Positions 55,504-64,000 of a stretch of DNA of 64,000 bases are shown here, one piece after another. How positions within the stretch are numbered: position 1 is the first letter of the stretch; every line of letters begins with the position of its first letter. The notes under the pieces were generated by a model, which was given only the letters and a program-made list of their open reading frames with translations, was not told the DNA's origin and ran no database searches. Source of the stretch: Oscillospiraceae bacterium (GTDB lineage: Bacteria; Bacillota; Clostridia; Oscillospirales; Oscillospiraceae); contig WRMH01000009.1 in assembly GCA_009777235.1 (NCBI GenBank), positions 1 through 64,000 on the forward strand. Direction: 5' to 3'. Both the position numbers and the translations under genes were made by a program.

Positions 55504-58500
55504 ATGAGCAAATCCGCAAAAAACAGCATACTCATTGTCGGCGGCGAAAGTTCCGATGTTTCATCTCTTTTTCAGTTTTTAAGCCCCGTCTATACCGTCT
55601 ACACAGAAAAAAGCGGGGCGGACGCCCTTAAATCCGCGCAAAAGCATCTGCCCGACGTAGTTTTGCTCTGCACTGTCTTACCCGATACCTGCGGATATGC
55701 CATACTCGCCGCGCTGAAGGCATCCGAAAGGACGCGGGATATACCCGTCATCCTCACATCGGTCTGCTCAGCGTCTACTGACGTAGCCGCAGCGTCTGCT
55801 GTAACAGCTACAGCGGACGCAAGACGTGAGGAAATAAAAGCCCTGACCTTGGGGGCGGCGGACTATATTACCCATCCGTTTGACTTAGAATTCGTAAGGC
55901 TGCGAGTACAAAAGCAGATAGACGCGCTAAAAAAACTTCGCACGGCAAAAAACGAAACTTTAAACTTTCGCTTAGCGAGCGAGGGTATGAAAATCGCGCT
56001 GTGGACTATGGACGTTGTCACCGACGACCCAGTCAACCCGACCAACAGATTCATGTGGTCACAGGAATTTCGCCATATGCTGGGCTTTTCTGACGAAAAC
56101 GATTTTCCAAACGTGCTCGGAAGCTGGATTACCCGCCTGCACCCCGACGACAAAGAAAAAAGCATTGCGGCCTTTGCCGCGCACATGAACGACTACACCG
56201 GAAAAACGCCCTATGAAATAGAATACAGATTAAAGGGCAAGGACGGCGTATACCGGCATTATGACGGGATAGGCACTTCCTTGCGGACGCCGCAGGGTGT
56301 TCCTCTTCGGGTATCGGGATATATCAGGGACATTACCGAAAAAAAGCTGATAGCGGAGGCTCTTGATAAACATGAGCAGCTTTTGCGTGCGGTAAACCAA
56401 GCCGCGGGTCTTCTGCTGACGGATGCGGACGAAAAACCTTTCAACGATTTGATTTTTGACAGCATTAAGCTCATCGGCCAATGCGTCGGCGCGGACAGCA
56501 TAGAGGTATGGCAGAACGAAACCTGCGACGGGGAGCTAAACGCCGTTTTAAAGCACCACTGGAGCTCTGACGCATACGCGGGTTCTTTATCCGAGCTGCC
56601 TGTTTCAAGATTTGCTTATAAAAATACGGATCGCTGGGAAGAGCGGCTGTCAGGCGGGGATTTTATACAAGGGCCCGTGTCCCGCCTCTCTCCCGAGGAT
56701 CAAGCGTTTTTGAAGGTTTTTAATATAAAGACCGTTCTGGTCATACCCATATCCATTCAAAATAAGTTTTGGGGATTTTCCTGCATTGACGATTACCGCT
56801 TTGAGCGCGACTTTACAAAAGACGAGACCGCCATACTTCATTCCGTGATTTCCATGATAGCAAACGCAATAAATCGCAATGCTTTGGCCGCGGCGATAAG
56901 CCGCGCCGAAATCGCCGAAGAGAGCAGCAAGGCAAAAAGCAGATTTTTGGCGGTGATGAGCCATGAGATCAGAACTCCCATGAACTCTATCATGGGCTTT
57001 GCGGAGCTGGCGCTTGACACGCTCTCGGGTACTAAAGAGCAGCAAGTCAAGGACTACTTGGATAAAATCAAAAGCAGCACAAAATGGCTGCTCAACATAG
57101 TTGACGATATTTTGGATATATCCAAAATAGAATCGAGCAAAATGTCTTTTGAATATATGCCCTTTGATTTGAGCGGCATAATAGCGCACTGCGAGTCTGT
57201 AATGATACCGATTGTCAGAGAAAAGAACCTTTCTTTCAAAATTGACCGCGGGCCGCCGCTCGGCAAAAAGCTGCTCGGCGACTCCGTGCGGCTCTCTCAG
57301 GTGCTGATGAACCTGCTCTCTAACGCCGTAAAATTTACAAATTCCGGCGAGGTCAATCTATCGTTAAAAATTAAAAGCCCGGACGATAAGAGCGCGGCGG
57401 TGTATTTTGAAATAAGCGACACAGGGATAGGCATGAGCCCCCAGCAGCTTGATAAGATATTCGACCCCTTTATACAGGCCGATTCCGGCACGACCCGCAA
57501 CTACGGCGGCACGGGCTTAGGGCTTGCCATTACAAAAAATATAGTGGAAATGATGGGCGGCGAGCTCAAAGTAAAAAGCCAAAAAGATGTCGGAAGCACC
57601 TTTTCTTTCGAGATAACTTTCGATCTGGCAAGCGCATCCGAGTCTCTGGCAAGCGGGGCTGCGCCTGACGTCGTCAAAAAACCGCGTTTTGACGGCCTTG
57701 TGCTTGTTTTTGACGACAACGCACTAAATCAACAGGTTATCTGCGAGCATCTTTCGAGCGTCGGGCTTCAAACTGTGGTAGCCGAAAACGGGCAGATAGG
57801 CGTAGATTTGGTCAAAGAACGCATAGAAAATAAAAAAGCGCCGTTTGATTTGATATTTATGGATATGTTTATGCCCGTCATGGACGGCATGGAAGCCGCG
57901 TCAAAAATAAACGCCCTGAATATAAAGACCCCCATCGTGGCTATGACCGCAAACATTATGGCAGACGAGCTTGAAAAATACAAAAACAACGGGATGCCTG
58001 ACTGCTTGGGCAAGCCCTTTACGTCGCAGCAGCTATGGCGCGTGCTCTTAAAATATCTTAAACCCATAAGCTCTGATGCCGGGCAAGGAGCAAGCGCCGA
58101 GCAGGAGTCGGAGATTTCCTCTTTTGAAGATGAGCTGCAATTAAAATTGATGGTCAATTTTCTCAAAAGCAACCGGGACACATACGCAAAGATAACGCAG
58201 GCTGTCGCCGACGGAGACATAACGCTGGCTCATCGCTTGGCGCATACGCTAAAAGGCAACGCGGGTCAGATAGGCAAGACGGGACTTAAAGACGCGGCGG
58301 CGGATGTTGAGACCCTTTTGAAAAACGCGGGTGAAAGGCGCGCGAAGTCACAGGCAGGTCGGGCGGCAAATGCTATGCCGGCGCCGCAGGCCGGGTCGTC
58401 TTTCATATTCGAAAACAAGATGACCACACTCGGCGTCGAACTGGCGGCGGTGTTGGATGAGCTCCGGCCGCTTCTTGACAAAACGCAAAAAACCGCCCCG

Positions 58501-58698
58501 CCGCTCGGCAATGACGAGATAAAAGAATTGTTTGAAAAACTTGAGCCCATGCTTGACAATATCAACCCCGAGTGCGTAAATTTTCTCGACAGGCTAAAGT
58601 CCGTCCCGGGCGCGGAGGAGCTTGCTTCGCAAATAGAAAATTATGATTTTGAAACAGCGGCGGGTACGCTTGCGAAGTTGAAAAAGCAATGGCGTTAA
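55504..58698 (+). CDS. Soluble hybrid histidine kinase with degenerate N-terminal receiver, PAS, GAF, HisKA, ATPase, receiver and Hpt
   Basis: 1064 residues from ATG 55504. No membrane helix. The N-terminal domain (about 8–140) has a receiver fold pattern but the acidic pair is replaced by VGGESS and the phospho-acceptor by Cys (VVLLCTVLPDTCGY), so it is a pseudo-receiver; it also carries an Ala/Ser/Thr-rich insert. PAS (about 158–280), GAF (about 295–455), HisKA (VMSHEIRTPMNSIMGF, near 485), HATPase, a complete receiver (VFDDNALNQQV and LIFMDMFMPVMDG) and Hpt (LAHRLAHTLKGNAG) follow. From HisKA to the C-terminus it is close to the upstream kinase, so the pair arose by duplication with change of the sensor. 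Confidence 0.92.
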   Translation: MSKSAKNSILIVGGESSDVSSLFQFLSPVYTVYTEKSGADALKSAQKHLPDVVLLCTVLPDTCGYAILAALKASERTRDIPVILTSVCSASTDVAAASAVTATADARREEIKALTLGAADYITHPFDLEFVRLRVQKQIDALKKLRTAKNETLNFRLASEGMKIALWTMDVVTDDPVNPTNRFMWSQEFRHMLGFSDENDFPNVLGSWITRLHPDDKEKSIAAFAAHMNDYTGKTPYEIEYRLKGKDGVYRHYDGIGTSLRTPQGVPLRVSGYIRDITEKKLIAEALDKHEQLLRAVNQAAGLLLTDADEKPFNDLIFDSIKLIGQCVGADSIEVWQNETCDGELNAVLKHHWSSDAYAGSLSELPVSRFAYKNTDRWEERLSGGDFIQGPVSRLSPEDQAFLKVFNIKTVLVIPISIQNKFWGFSCIDDYRFERDFTKDETAILHSVISMIANAINRNALAAAISRAEIAEESSKAKSRFLAVMSHEIRTPMNSIMGFAELALDTLSGTKEQQVKDYLDKIKSSTKWLLNIVDDILDISKIESSKMSFEYMPFDLSGIIAHCESVMIPIVREKNLSFKIDRGPPLGKKLLGDSVRLSQVLMNLLSNAVKFTNSGEVNLSLKIKSPDDKSAAVYFEISDTGIGMSPQQLDKIFDPFIQADSGTTRNYGGTGLGLAITKNIVEMMGGELKVKSQKDVGSTFSFEITFDLASASESLASGAAPDVVKKPRFDGLVLVFDDNALNQQVICEHLSSVGLQTVVAENGQIGVDLVKERIENKKAPFDLIFMDMFMPVMDGMEAASKINALNIKTPIVAMTANIMADELEKYKNNGMPDCLGKPFTSQQLWRVLLKYLKPISSDAGQGASAEQESEISSFEDELQLKLMVNFLKSNRDTYAKITQAVADGDITLAHRLAHTLKGNAGQIGKTGLKDAAADVETLLKNAGERRAKSQAGRAANAMPAPQAGSSFIFENKMTTLGVELAAVLDELRPLLDKTQKTAPPLGNDEIKELFEKLEPMLDNINPECVNFLDRLKSVPGAEELASQIENYDFETAAGTLAKLKKQWR

Positions 58699-58713
58699 CC
58701 TCGCAATGCAACT

Positions 58714-58752
58714 GCCCGCATAGAGAGACTGTTGACTTATGATTTTGTTAAA
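58714..58752 (+). repeat. Short hairpin repeat, copy d
   Basis: GCCCGCATAGAGAGACTGTT is followed by GACTTATGATTTTGTTAAAC. It lies between the second kinase and the HD-GYP gene, in the same orientation as copy b. Confidence 0.55.
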
Positions 58753-58797
58753 CCCTCTAAACTCTCAACGAGGCGCGGTGAAAGGAGCACAGCACGC

Positions 58798-59835
58798 ATG
58801 AAAACCATTTTTATTGTTGATGACAACGAATCCAACCTATTTTCGGCAAAAACCGCGCTCGAAGGCATATATAAAACATATGCTTTGCTCTCTGCCGAGC
58901 GAATGTTCAAAATGGCGGAGAGGATCATACCCGACCTTATTTTGCTTGATATTGAAATGCCCGATATGAACGGTTTTGAAGCCCTGCGGATATTAAAATC
59001 GGACGAGCGCTGGAAATCAATCCCCGTTTTGTTTCTTACTTCAAGAAATGACGCCGATGCGGAAATAAACGGATTTGAAATGGGGGCGCTTGATTTTATA
59101 AGCAAACCTATCTCACCGCCCCGTCTGATAAAACGCTTAGAAACGCATCTTGAGACGGACGCTTTGATAAAGGAAAGTCAAAAAGCCCTGCGTGATATCC
59201 ATAACGCAACCATAAACGTCATAGCGGATTTGGTGGAAACGAGAGATGAAACAACGGGCGGGCATATTGAGCGAACATCCGTTTATGTCGAGCTTTTGGT
59301 AAACGATCTTCTTCGCACCGGAGTTTACAAGGATGAAATTTCCCTTTGGGACATCAGTATTCTCCTGCCGTCGGCGCAGCTCCATGATTTGGGCAAAATC
59401 GGGATAAGCGATTTGATACTAAACAAACCGGGAAGGCTCACCCCCGAGGAATTTGACATAATCCGGCAGCATTGCGAAATAGGACGGCGGGCTATCGATC
59501 GAATTATTGAAAAAACAGGCGACGACACATTTTTGCAGCACGCAAAACGGTTTGCGTCTTATCATCACGAAAAATGGGACGGCTCGGGCTATCCGAGAGG
59601 ACTTCGCGGAGAGGAAATCCCGCTCGAGGGGCGGATAATGGCCATAGCCGACGTTTATGACGCGTTGGTTTCCGAGCGTCCGTATAAAAAACCTTTTACC
59701 CATGACGAGGCCGTACATACTATACAAAAGGACAGCGGCACACATTTTGACCCAAAAATCGTAGAGGCTTTTTTGAATGTAGCGGATGATTTTTGCGCCG
59801 AGCTCACGCGAGAGAGCGGGAGCGCGGATATGTGA
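58798..59835 (+). CDS. Response regulator with HD-GYP domain (c-di-GMP phosphodiesterase)
   Basis: 345 residues from ATG 58798, with AAAGGAG ten bases upstream. The receiver (1–120) has FIVDDNESN, the phospho-Asp in LILLDIEMPDMNG and the Lys in FISKP. The HD-GYP domain (about 145–335) has HDLGKIGI for the HD pair and HHEKWDGSGYP for the GYP motif, both intact. It should hydrolyse c-di-GMP when phosphorylated. It sits between hybrid kinases whose Hpt domains could feed it. Confidence 0.94.
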   Translation: MKTIFIVDDNESNLFSAKTALEGIYKTYALLSAERMFKMAERIIPDLILLDIEMPDMNGFEALRILKSDERWKSIPVLFLTSRNDADAEINGFEMGALDFISKPISPPRLIKRLETHLETDALIKESQKALRDIHNATINVIADLVETRDETTGGHIERTSVYVELLVNDLLRTGVYKDEISLWDISILLPSAQLHDLGKIGISDLILNKPGRLTPEEFDIIRQHCEIGRRAIDRIIEKTGDDTFLQHAKRFASYHHEKWDGSGYPRGLRGEEIPLEGRIMAIADVYDALVSERPYKKPFTHDEAVHTIQKDSGTHFDPKIVEAFLNVADDFCAELTRESGSADM

Positions 59836-59870
59836 TGGCAAAGGGTACTTCTAAAGGAGACTATACGAAT

Positions 59871-62513
59871 ATGGAAAACAGCTTGCCCGAGCAAAATAAA
59901 AATGCAAACCCGTCCCGGCGAAAATCATTAAACTTTCGTATGAGGCTGATTCTTGTCGGCCTGTCGCTTTTTATCGGAATTGTCATGATGATTTTTTTGT
60001 CTATTATCTATCAAAACCGCATCGAATCAGAATACACGAACAAAGCGATCATGCTGTCTAAAATCGCGGCATCCATGATGGACGGCGAAGATATTGACCG
60101 CTATCTGCTGACTCTTGAAAAAGACGACGCGTATTACCGCATTTTTCGGCAGCTACAGCTTTCACAGCAGGAAAGCGGCGTCACCTATGTCTATATTTCA
60201 AGAATAGACGGACTGAATGAAATCATTGTTTTTGACGCTGAGCTTGATTTAGGCTCTGTCATTTCAATCGCCGATGAGCAGTATGACAACATATTGGCGG
60301 CTACGCAAAGCGGAAAACTGATTGAGCCGTATATCTACGATACAAAATGGGGCAGCCTCTTTACGGCAATCGAGCCGATCTACCGAAAAGACGGCAGCGT
60401 GTCCGGCTACGCGAACGCCGCCATTGCCTTAGAGCAAATAATCACAGAACGTATCTTTATATTTACGCTGCTGGGCGTCATCATCTTGCTGACCTCTCTG
60501 GCTTTTGCGACGGCGGGCTTTTACGCTGTTCAAAGAATCGTCCTCTCCCCTGTCCGCGATCTTACAAACAGCATATCAGCTTATCACCCCGGCGAAACTC
60601 TCCCGGATTTGTTCAACCCGGAAAAATCAACGCCAAAAACACATTCAAGCAATGAAATTGATATTTTGGAACGCAGCTTAACCCAAATGACAGCGCGGAC
60701 GGACAAAATGTTTGCCGAGGTAAAGCAGCTTGAAGCCGTAAGGCTTGCCAACCGCGCAAAATCTGATTTTCTCGCGAGAATGAGCCACGAGATACGCACC
60801 CCAATGAACGTAATCGTCGGCATATCTCAAATGCAGCTTCACAAAAACGGACTCTCACAGGAAAGCGAGCAGGCGTGGAATCATGTCTATGAAGCGGGAA
60901 ACAACTTGCTTGCTATAATCAATGATATTTTAGATATGTCAAAAATTGAAACGGGTAAAATGGCGCTTGAGCTATCGTCATACAGCTTGCCGAGCCTCAT
61001 AAACGACGTGGTGACGCTAAGTATCGTGCGCATTGGCTCAAAGCCTATCGAATTGCGGCTTGACATCGCCGAAGACCTACCGCTCAAAATGCGCGGCGAC
61101 GAGGTGCGGCTTAAGGAGATTTTGACAAACCTTTTATCAAACGCCATAAAATATACGGACGCCGGGAGTGTAAAAATATCCGCAAACCACTTTTTGCAAA
61201 ACGGGGCTTTAATGCTGCGCTTTGTCGTAGAGGACACGGGGCAAGGCATAAAACCGGAGGATATGCCAAATTTATTTACGGAGTTCATGCGCTTTAACGC
61301 ATCCACCACGCGCTATATCGAGGGTACGGGGCTTGGCCTTAGCATAACCAAAAGTCTCGTTGAGATGATGGGCGGTACGATAAAGGCCGAAAGCGAATAC
61401 GGCGTTGGCAGCAAGTTTACCGTAACTGTCATGCAAGAATCCGTAAACGGTGAGGTCATCGGAAAAGAACTTTCGAAACGGCTTTCTAATTTCACCTTCA
61501 ACATAGACAGACGTTTTCAAAACAAACGAATCGTCCGCTACCCCATGCCCTACGGAAAAGTATTGATAGTTGACGACGTACGCTCAAACCTCTTTGTCGC
61601 GCAAGGGCTGCTGCTCCCATATGAACTGCAAATCGAAACCGCCGTCAGCGGATATGAAGCGATAGAAAAAATCAGCGCGGGCAGCACCTATGACGTTATA
61701 TTCATGGATCATATGATGCCGCAGATGGATGGGATAGAAACTACAAATAAGCTGCGCGAAATAGGATATAAAGGCACAATTATCGCGCTGACGGCAAACG
61801 CCTTGGTCGGCAACGAAGAGATGTTCATACAAAACGGCTTTGACGACTTTATCCCAAAGCCCATTGACATACGTCATTTAAACACCGTCTTGAATAAATA
61901 CGTGCGCGATAAATATCCAAAAGAGGCCGCAAAGTATAAGATGACGTCAAGCGAAGAGCCGAGCGGCGAAAGCCCCGAAGTTGACCGCAAGCTCTTAGAG
62001 TTATTCTTGCGCGATGCACAAAGAGGCGAGGCAAACTTGAAGAAAGCTCTCGCAAACGACGATATGAAATTATACATCATCGCCGTACACGCCATGAAGT
62101 CCGCTCTCGCCAACATCTCAAAAGACGAGCTTTCCAAGTCCGCCGCCGCTTTGGAAAACGCCGGGAGAACGGGCGATACGGCGTTTATCAAAGCTAACCA
62201 CGAAAACTTTATGACCTCACTAAGAGCGCTGATAGACAGTTTGACCGCACTCGGGGATGCAAGTGACGGCGGTGCGGCCATTGATACGCAAATACAGGAA
62301 GATACGCCCTTCTTATCAAAAGAGCTGCTTGTCATAAAAAAAGCCTGTGAGGATTACGACGACGCGGCGGCATTCACGGCGCTCGGCAGGCTGAGGGAAA
62401 AACAATGGAAGCGGGAAACTTCCGCCGCCTTGAAAGAAATTTACGACATCTTGTTTATAGACAGCAATTTTGAAAACGCCGCAGAGCGGGTAGTCAAATT
62501 AATGAAATCATAG
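59871..62513 (+). CDS. Membrane hybrid histidine kinase with extracellular sensor, HisKA, ATPase, receiver and Hpt
   Basis: 880 residues from ATG 59871, with AAAGGAG eleven bases upstream; ATG 59835 next to the HD-GYP stop is an alternative. Two membrane helices (about 23–47 and 194–222) flank a small Cache-like sensor (about 50–190). HisKA has MSHEIRTPMNVIVGI (near 305), the ATPase domain DTGQGI and GTGLGLSIT, the receiver VDDVRSN and VIFMDHMMPQMDG (about 562–685), and the Hpt-like domain AVHAMKSALANI (near 740). A further helical segment follows to the C-terminus. Its catalytic modules differ more from the two upstream kinases than those do from each other. Confidence 0.92.
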   Translation: MENSLPEQNKNANPSRRKSLNFRMRLILVGLSLFIGIVMMIFLSIIYQNRIESEYTNKAIMLSKIAASMMDGEDIDRYLLTLEKDDAYYRIFRQLQLSQQESGVTYVYISRIDGLNEIIVFDAELDLGSVISIADEQYDNILAATQSGKLIEPYIYDTKWGSLFTAIEPIYRKDGSVSGYANAAIALEQIITERIFIFTLLGVIILLTSLAFATAGFYAVQRIVLSPVRDLTNSISAYHPGETLPDLFNPEKSTPKTHSSNEIDILERSLTQMTARTDKMFAEVKQLEAVRLANRAKSDFLARMSHEIRTPMNVIVGISQMQLHKNGLSQESEQAWNHVYEAGNNLLAIINDILDMSKIETGKMALELSSYSLPSLINDVVTLSIVRIGSKPIELRLDIAEDLPLKMRGDEVRLKEILTNLLSNAIKYTDAGSVKISANHFLQNGALMLRFVVEDTGQGIKPEDMPNLFTEFMRFNASTTRYIEGTGLGLSITKSLVEMMGGTIKAESEYGVGSKFTVTVMQESVNGEVIGKELSKRLSNFTFNIDRRFQNKRIVRYPMPYGKVLIVDDVRSNLFVAQGLLLPYELQIETAVSGYEAIEKISAGSTYDVIFMDHMMPQMDGIETTNKLREIGYKGTIIALTANALVGNEEMFIQNGFDDFIPKPIDIRHLNTVLNKYVRDKYPKEAAKYKMTSSEEPSGESPEVDRKLLELFLRDAQRGEANLKKALANDDMKLYIIAVHAMKSALANISKDELSKSAAALENAGRTGDTAFIKANHENFMTSLRALIDSLTALGDASDGGAAIDTQIQEDTPFLSKELLVIKKACEDYDDAAAFTALGRLREKQWKRETSAALKEIYDILFIDSNFENAAERVVKLMKS

Positions 62514-62546
62514 GTAGCGGGCGGCATTAATGTAACCCACCACAAA

Positions 62547-62650
62547 GCGGGCATAAAATTCATTCCGAGAGCGGAGCATGGACGCGGAGCGTCCGAACCG
62601 TCTGCGCAAGGATGACGCAGTGGTTCGGGGAGGAATGATTTTATGACCGC
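62547..62650. repeat. Structured ~103-bp element, copy 2
   Basis: About 85% identical to the copy at 33157–33259, in the same relative orientation. The terminal arms (62547–62566 and 62632–62650), the inner GGACGC-GGA-GCGTCC hairpin and the CCGAACC/GGTTCGG plus CTGCG/CGCAG stem are all kept. It again lies between convergent genes, the third kinase and the tandem-receiver gene. Confidence 0.85.
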
Positions 62651-62684
62651 GAAAGAATAGAAGCGCGCTGTCGCCGCCGCAAAA

Positions 62685-63515
62685 CTATTTAAAGACGGAA
62701 CGGATCATTCGCCGCTTGAGACAATCGCCCAATTGCGCCGCTATTTTCTCACGCAGCAAAGCCGCGTCTATTGGCTTTAGTATATATTCGCTGATTCCAA
62801 GCCCAATGGCGGCATATAAGGCGTCCTTGTTGCTCTCGGATGTCAAGAAAACGATGGGCGTATCTTCATTTGGCGGGGTATTTCTGATTATTTTTACCAA
62901 CTCAAATCCGCTCATATTCGGCATATTGCAATCCAACACGAACAAATCAGGCGTCACCCTTTTTAAGACCTCCGAAATCGCCTCCGGTCTCGTAAGCGTA
63001 TATACTTTATACATATCATTTAGCGTCTCATTGAGTGCCTTTAATATACTCGGCGAATCATCAACGGCAAGAATGATTGGCTGTTTATCTCCATAGCTTT
63101 CGGGATTAAACTGATAATCAATCCGCTCGAGCAGTTCTTCCTTGGTGATAGGCTTGAATAAAACATCAACCGCCCCGAGTTCAAACGCTTGAACCACACT
63201 TTCTTTATCCCGGTTGCCGGTCAGAAACATAATCGGTATAGCCGCATACCGCTTATCACCTTTCAATCTCCTGATGATCTCGTAGCCGTCAACATTCGGC
63301 ATATTTATATCCAATAATATTAAGTCAATATCCTCCGTTTTCTCAAGGATTTCAAATAATATTTCGTCGCTTTGCGCCGGATAGACCTTGTAGTAGTCTT
63401 TTAGCCTGTCTTTTAATGATAAGAGCATAAACTGAACGTCGTCAACGCAGATTATCTTTTTGCGATCATCTTTTTCCGTCTGATTTACCTCTTTGCCAAA
63501 TTCAGCGCCGCTCAT
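62685..63515 (-). CDS. Tandem-receiver response regulator without output domain
   Basis: 276 residues with two complete receivers: residues 20–135 (ICVDDVQFM, LILLDINMPNVDG, FKPIT) and 148–265 (LAVDDSPSI, LFVLDCNMPNMSG, LKPID). A short basic C-terminal tail ends the protein. With no output or catalytic domain it may be a phosphate sink, an adaptor, or a stand-alone link between Hpt proteins. It runs opposite to the kinases and follows the partial Hpt gene. Confidence 0.9.
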   Translation of the reverse strand: MSGAEFGKEVNQTEKDDRKKIICVDDVQFMLLSLKDRLKDYYKVYPAQSDEILFEILEKTEDIDLILLDINMPNVDGYEIIRRLKGDKRYAAIPIMFLTGNRDKESVVQAFELGAVDVLFKPITKEELLERIDYQFNPESYGDKQPIILAVDDSPSILKALNETLNDMYKVYTLTRPEAISEVLKRVTPDLFVLDCNMPNMSGFELVKIIRNTPPNEDTPIVFLTSESNKDALYAAIGLGISEYILKPIDAALLREKIAAQLGDCLKRRMIRSVFK

Positions 63516-63545
63516 AATCGCGCCCTCCTCTTTTACAATTCATAA

Positions 63546-63582
63546 TTTTAACAAAATCATACGTCTCCCGCTTCGGCAAGCC
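63546..63582 (-). repeat. Short hairpin repeat, copy e
   Basis: On the minus strand GGCTTGCCGAAGCGGGAGAC is followed by GTATGATTTTGTTAAAA. It covers the last codons and the stop (TGA within TATGATTTTG) of the partial Hpt gene. Confidence 0.5.
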
Positions 63583-64000
63583 TCTTTGCCATTTGCTCAT
63601 AGTTTATCAAATCGGCATTTTCCCTAAGCCAGTCCGTCAAACCCTCGTCATTTTCGTACTCGTATTTTTCTATCTCCGCCATAGCCTTATCCACGCCGTC
63701 CATGTCATAGCTCTCGCAGGCAGCCAAAAGGCTCTCGAGCAATTTTCCGTCGGGTCTGTCTTTTTTTTGTTTTACGGCGGCGGCATTTATTTCATGCAGC
63801 ATACCGTCAATGCCGGAAATCAGCTTCCAAGCCGCGTCAAGAAACGCCGCGTTATGCCCTTTGATATAGCTCATATCGCCGGATTTTGCCGCCATTTCGA
63901 GAGATTTCGCCGCGTCGCCGACATTATCCGCAAAAATATCATAGCTTGCGCCTTTTATACCGTGAACGGTGATCTCATACCGCTTTATGTCAAACCCATC
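63557..64000 (-). CDS. Hpt-domain protein, C-terminal part (gene continues beyond the window)
   Basis: The frame is open to base 64000; the ATG at 63895 is internal because 35 further upstream codons encode a good Hpt helix with the phospho-His in ITVHGIKGASYDIFADN. After the Hpt the C-terminal part is helical, with a segment (ESLLAACESYDMDGVDKAMAEI) like the C-terminal extension of the hybrid kinases nearby. The missing part may hold the rest of a hybrid kinase or only the Hpt beginning. Confidence 0.8.
   Translation of the reverse strand, partial: DGFDIKRYEITVHGIKGASYDIFADNVGDAAKSLEMAAKSGDMSYIKGHNAAFLDAAWKLISGIDGMLHEINAAAVKQKKDRPDGKLLESLLAACESYDMDGVDKAMAEIEKYEYENDEGLTDWLRENADLINYEQMAKRLAEAGDV

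Overview
The window looks like a chromosomal segment of a low-to-mid GC, spore-former-lineage Firmicute of class Clostridia, probably uncultured. The signs are an IspH–ribosomal-S1 fusion, a GerW/YtfJ-type sporulation protein beside scpAB, a MutS2, a T-box riboswitch on a trp operon, the tig-clpP-clpX-lon-ysxC order, and Firmicute-style AGGAGG ribosome binding sites with many TTG starts. I cannot name a genus. Both window edges cut genes.

Layout. 0–1.8 kb (+): a metallo-beta-lactamase-fold protein and a UroD/MtaA-family protein. 1.9–17.3 kb (-): a long housekeeping run that reads, in transcription order, diguanylate cyclase, tig, clpP, clpX, lon, ysxC, an M50 protease, scpA, scpB, a DUF2953 protein, gerW, rluB, an RpiR regulator, cmk, plsC and ispH-S1. 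19.5–26.1 kb (-): a radical SAM protein, tRNA-Thr, a phosphopantetheinyl transferase, a phage-type ATP ligase, a shortened UvrC, rsmD, coaD and a coiled-coil protein. 26.3–28.8 kb (+): gap and pyk. 28.9–31.5 kb (-): comEA and a PhoP/PhoR-like two-component pair. 31.7–38.7 kb: a D-Ala-D-Ala carboxypeptidase homologue, tmcAL (-), ackA, mutS2 and HPr. 38.8–43.5 kb (-): phoH, ybeY, era, recO, rplU, rpmA and degV. 43.7–49.9 kb (-): a T-box-controlled operon trpB-trpA-SLC13 permease-trpD-trpC-trpF without trpE or trpG. 50.0–51.1 kb: a 55-residue membrane protein and a MNT/HEPN toxin-antitoxin pair. 51.5–64 kb: a signalling island of three hybrid histidine kinases, an HD-GYP response regulator, a tandem-receiver protein and a partial Hpt protein.

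How the genes work together. The 2–21 kb block joins protein quality control (trigger factor, ClpXP, Lon), chromosome segregation (ScpAB), membrane lipid and isoprenoid synthesis, and ribosome/rRNA maturation. gap, pyk and ackA are fermentative glycolysis genes. The 51–64 kb island has several His-Asp-His-Asp phosphorelay parts next to an HD-GYP c-di-GMP phosphodiesterase. The diguanylate cyclase at 17–19 kb could make the same messenger.

Most unusual points: (1) a ~103-bp element present twice (33157–33259 and 62547–62650), each time between convergent genes, with compensatory base changes that preserve a predicted three-way-junction fold; (2) an SLC13-type permease embedded in a trp operon that lacks anthranilate synthase; (3) an exact 127-bp tandem duplication that separates lon from its start codon and may be an assembly artefact; (4) a UvrC lacking its central region and C-terminal HhH domain; (5) a D-Ala-D-Ala carboxypeptidase homologue that has lost the KTG motif; (6) a family of short hairpin repeats carrying a common TATGATTTTG-type core.
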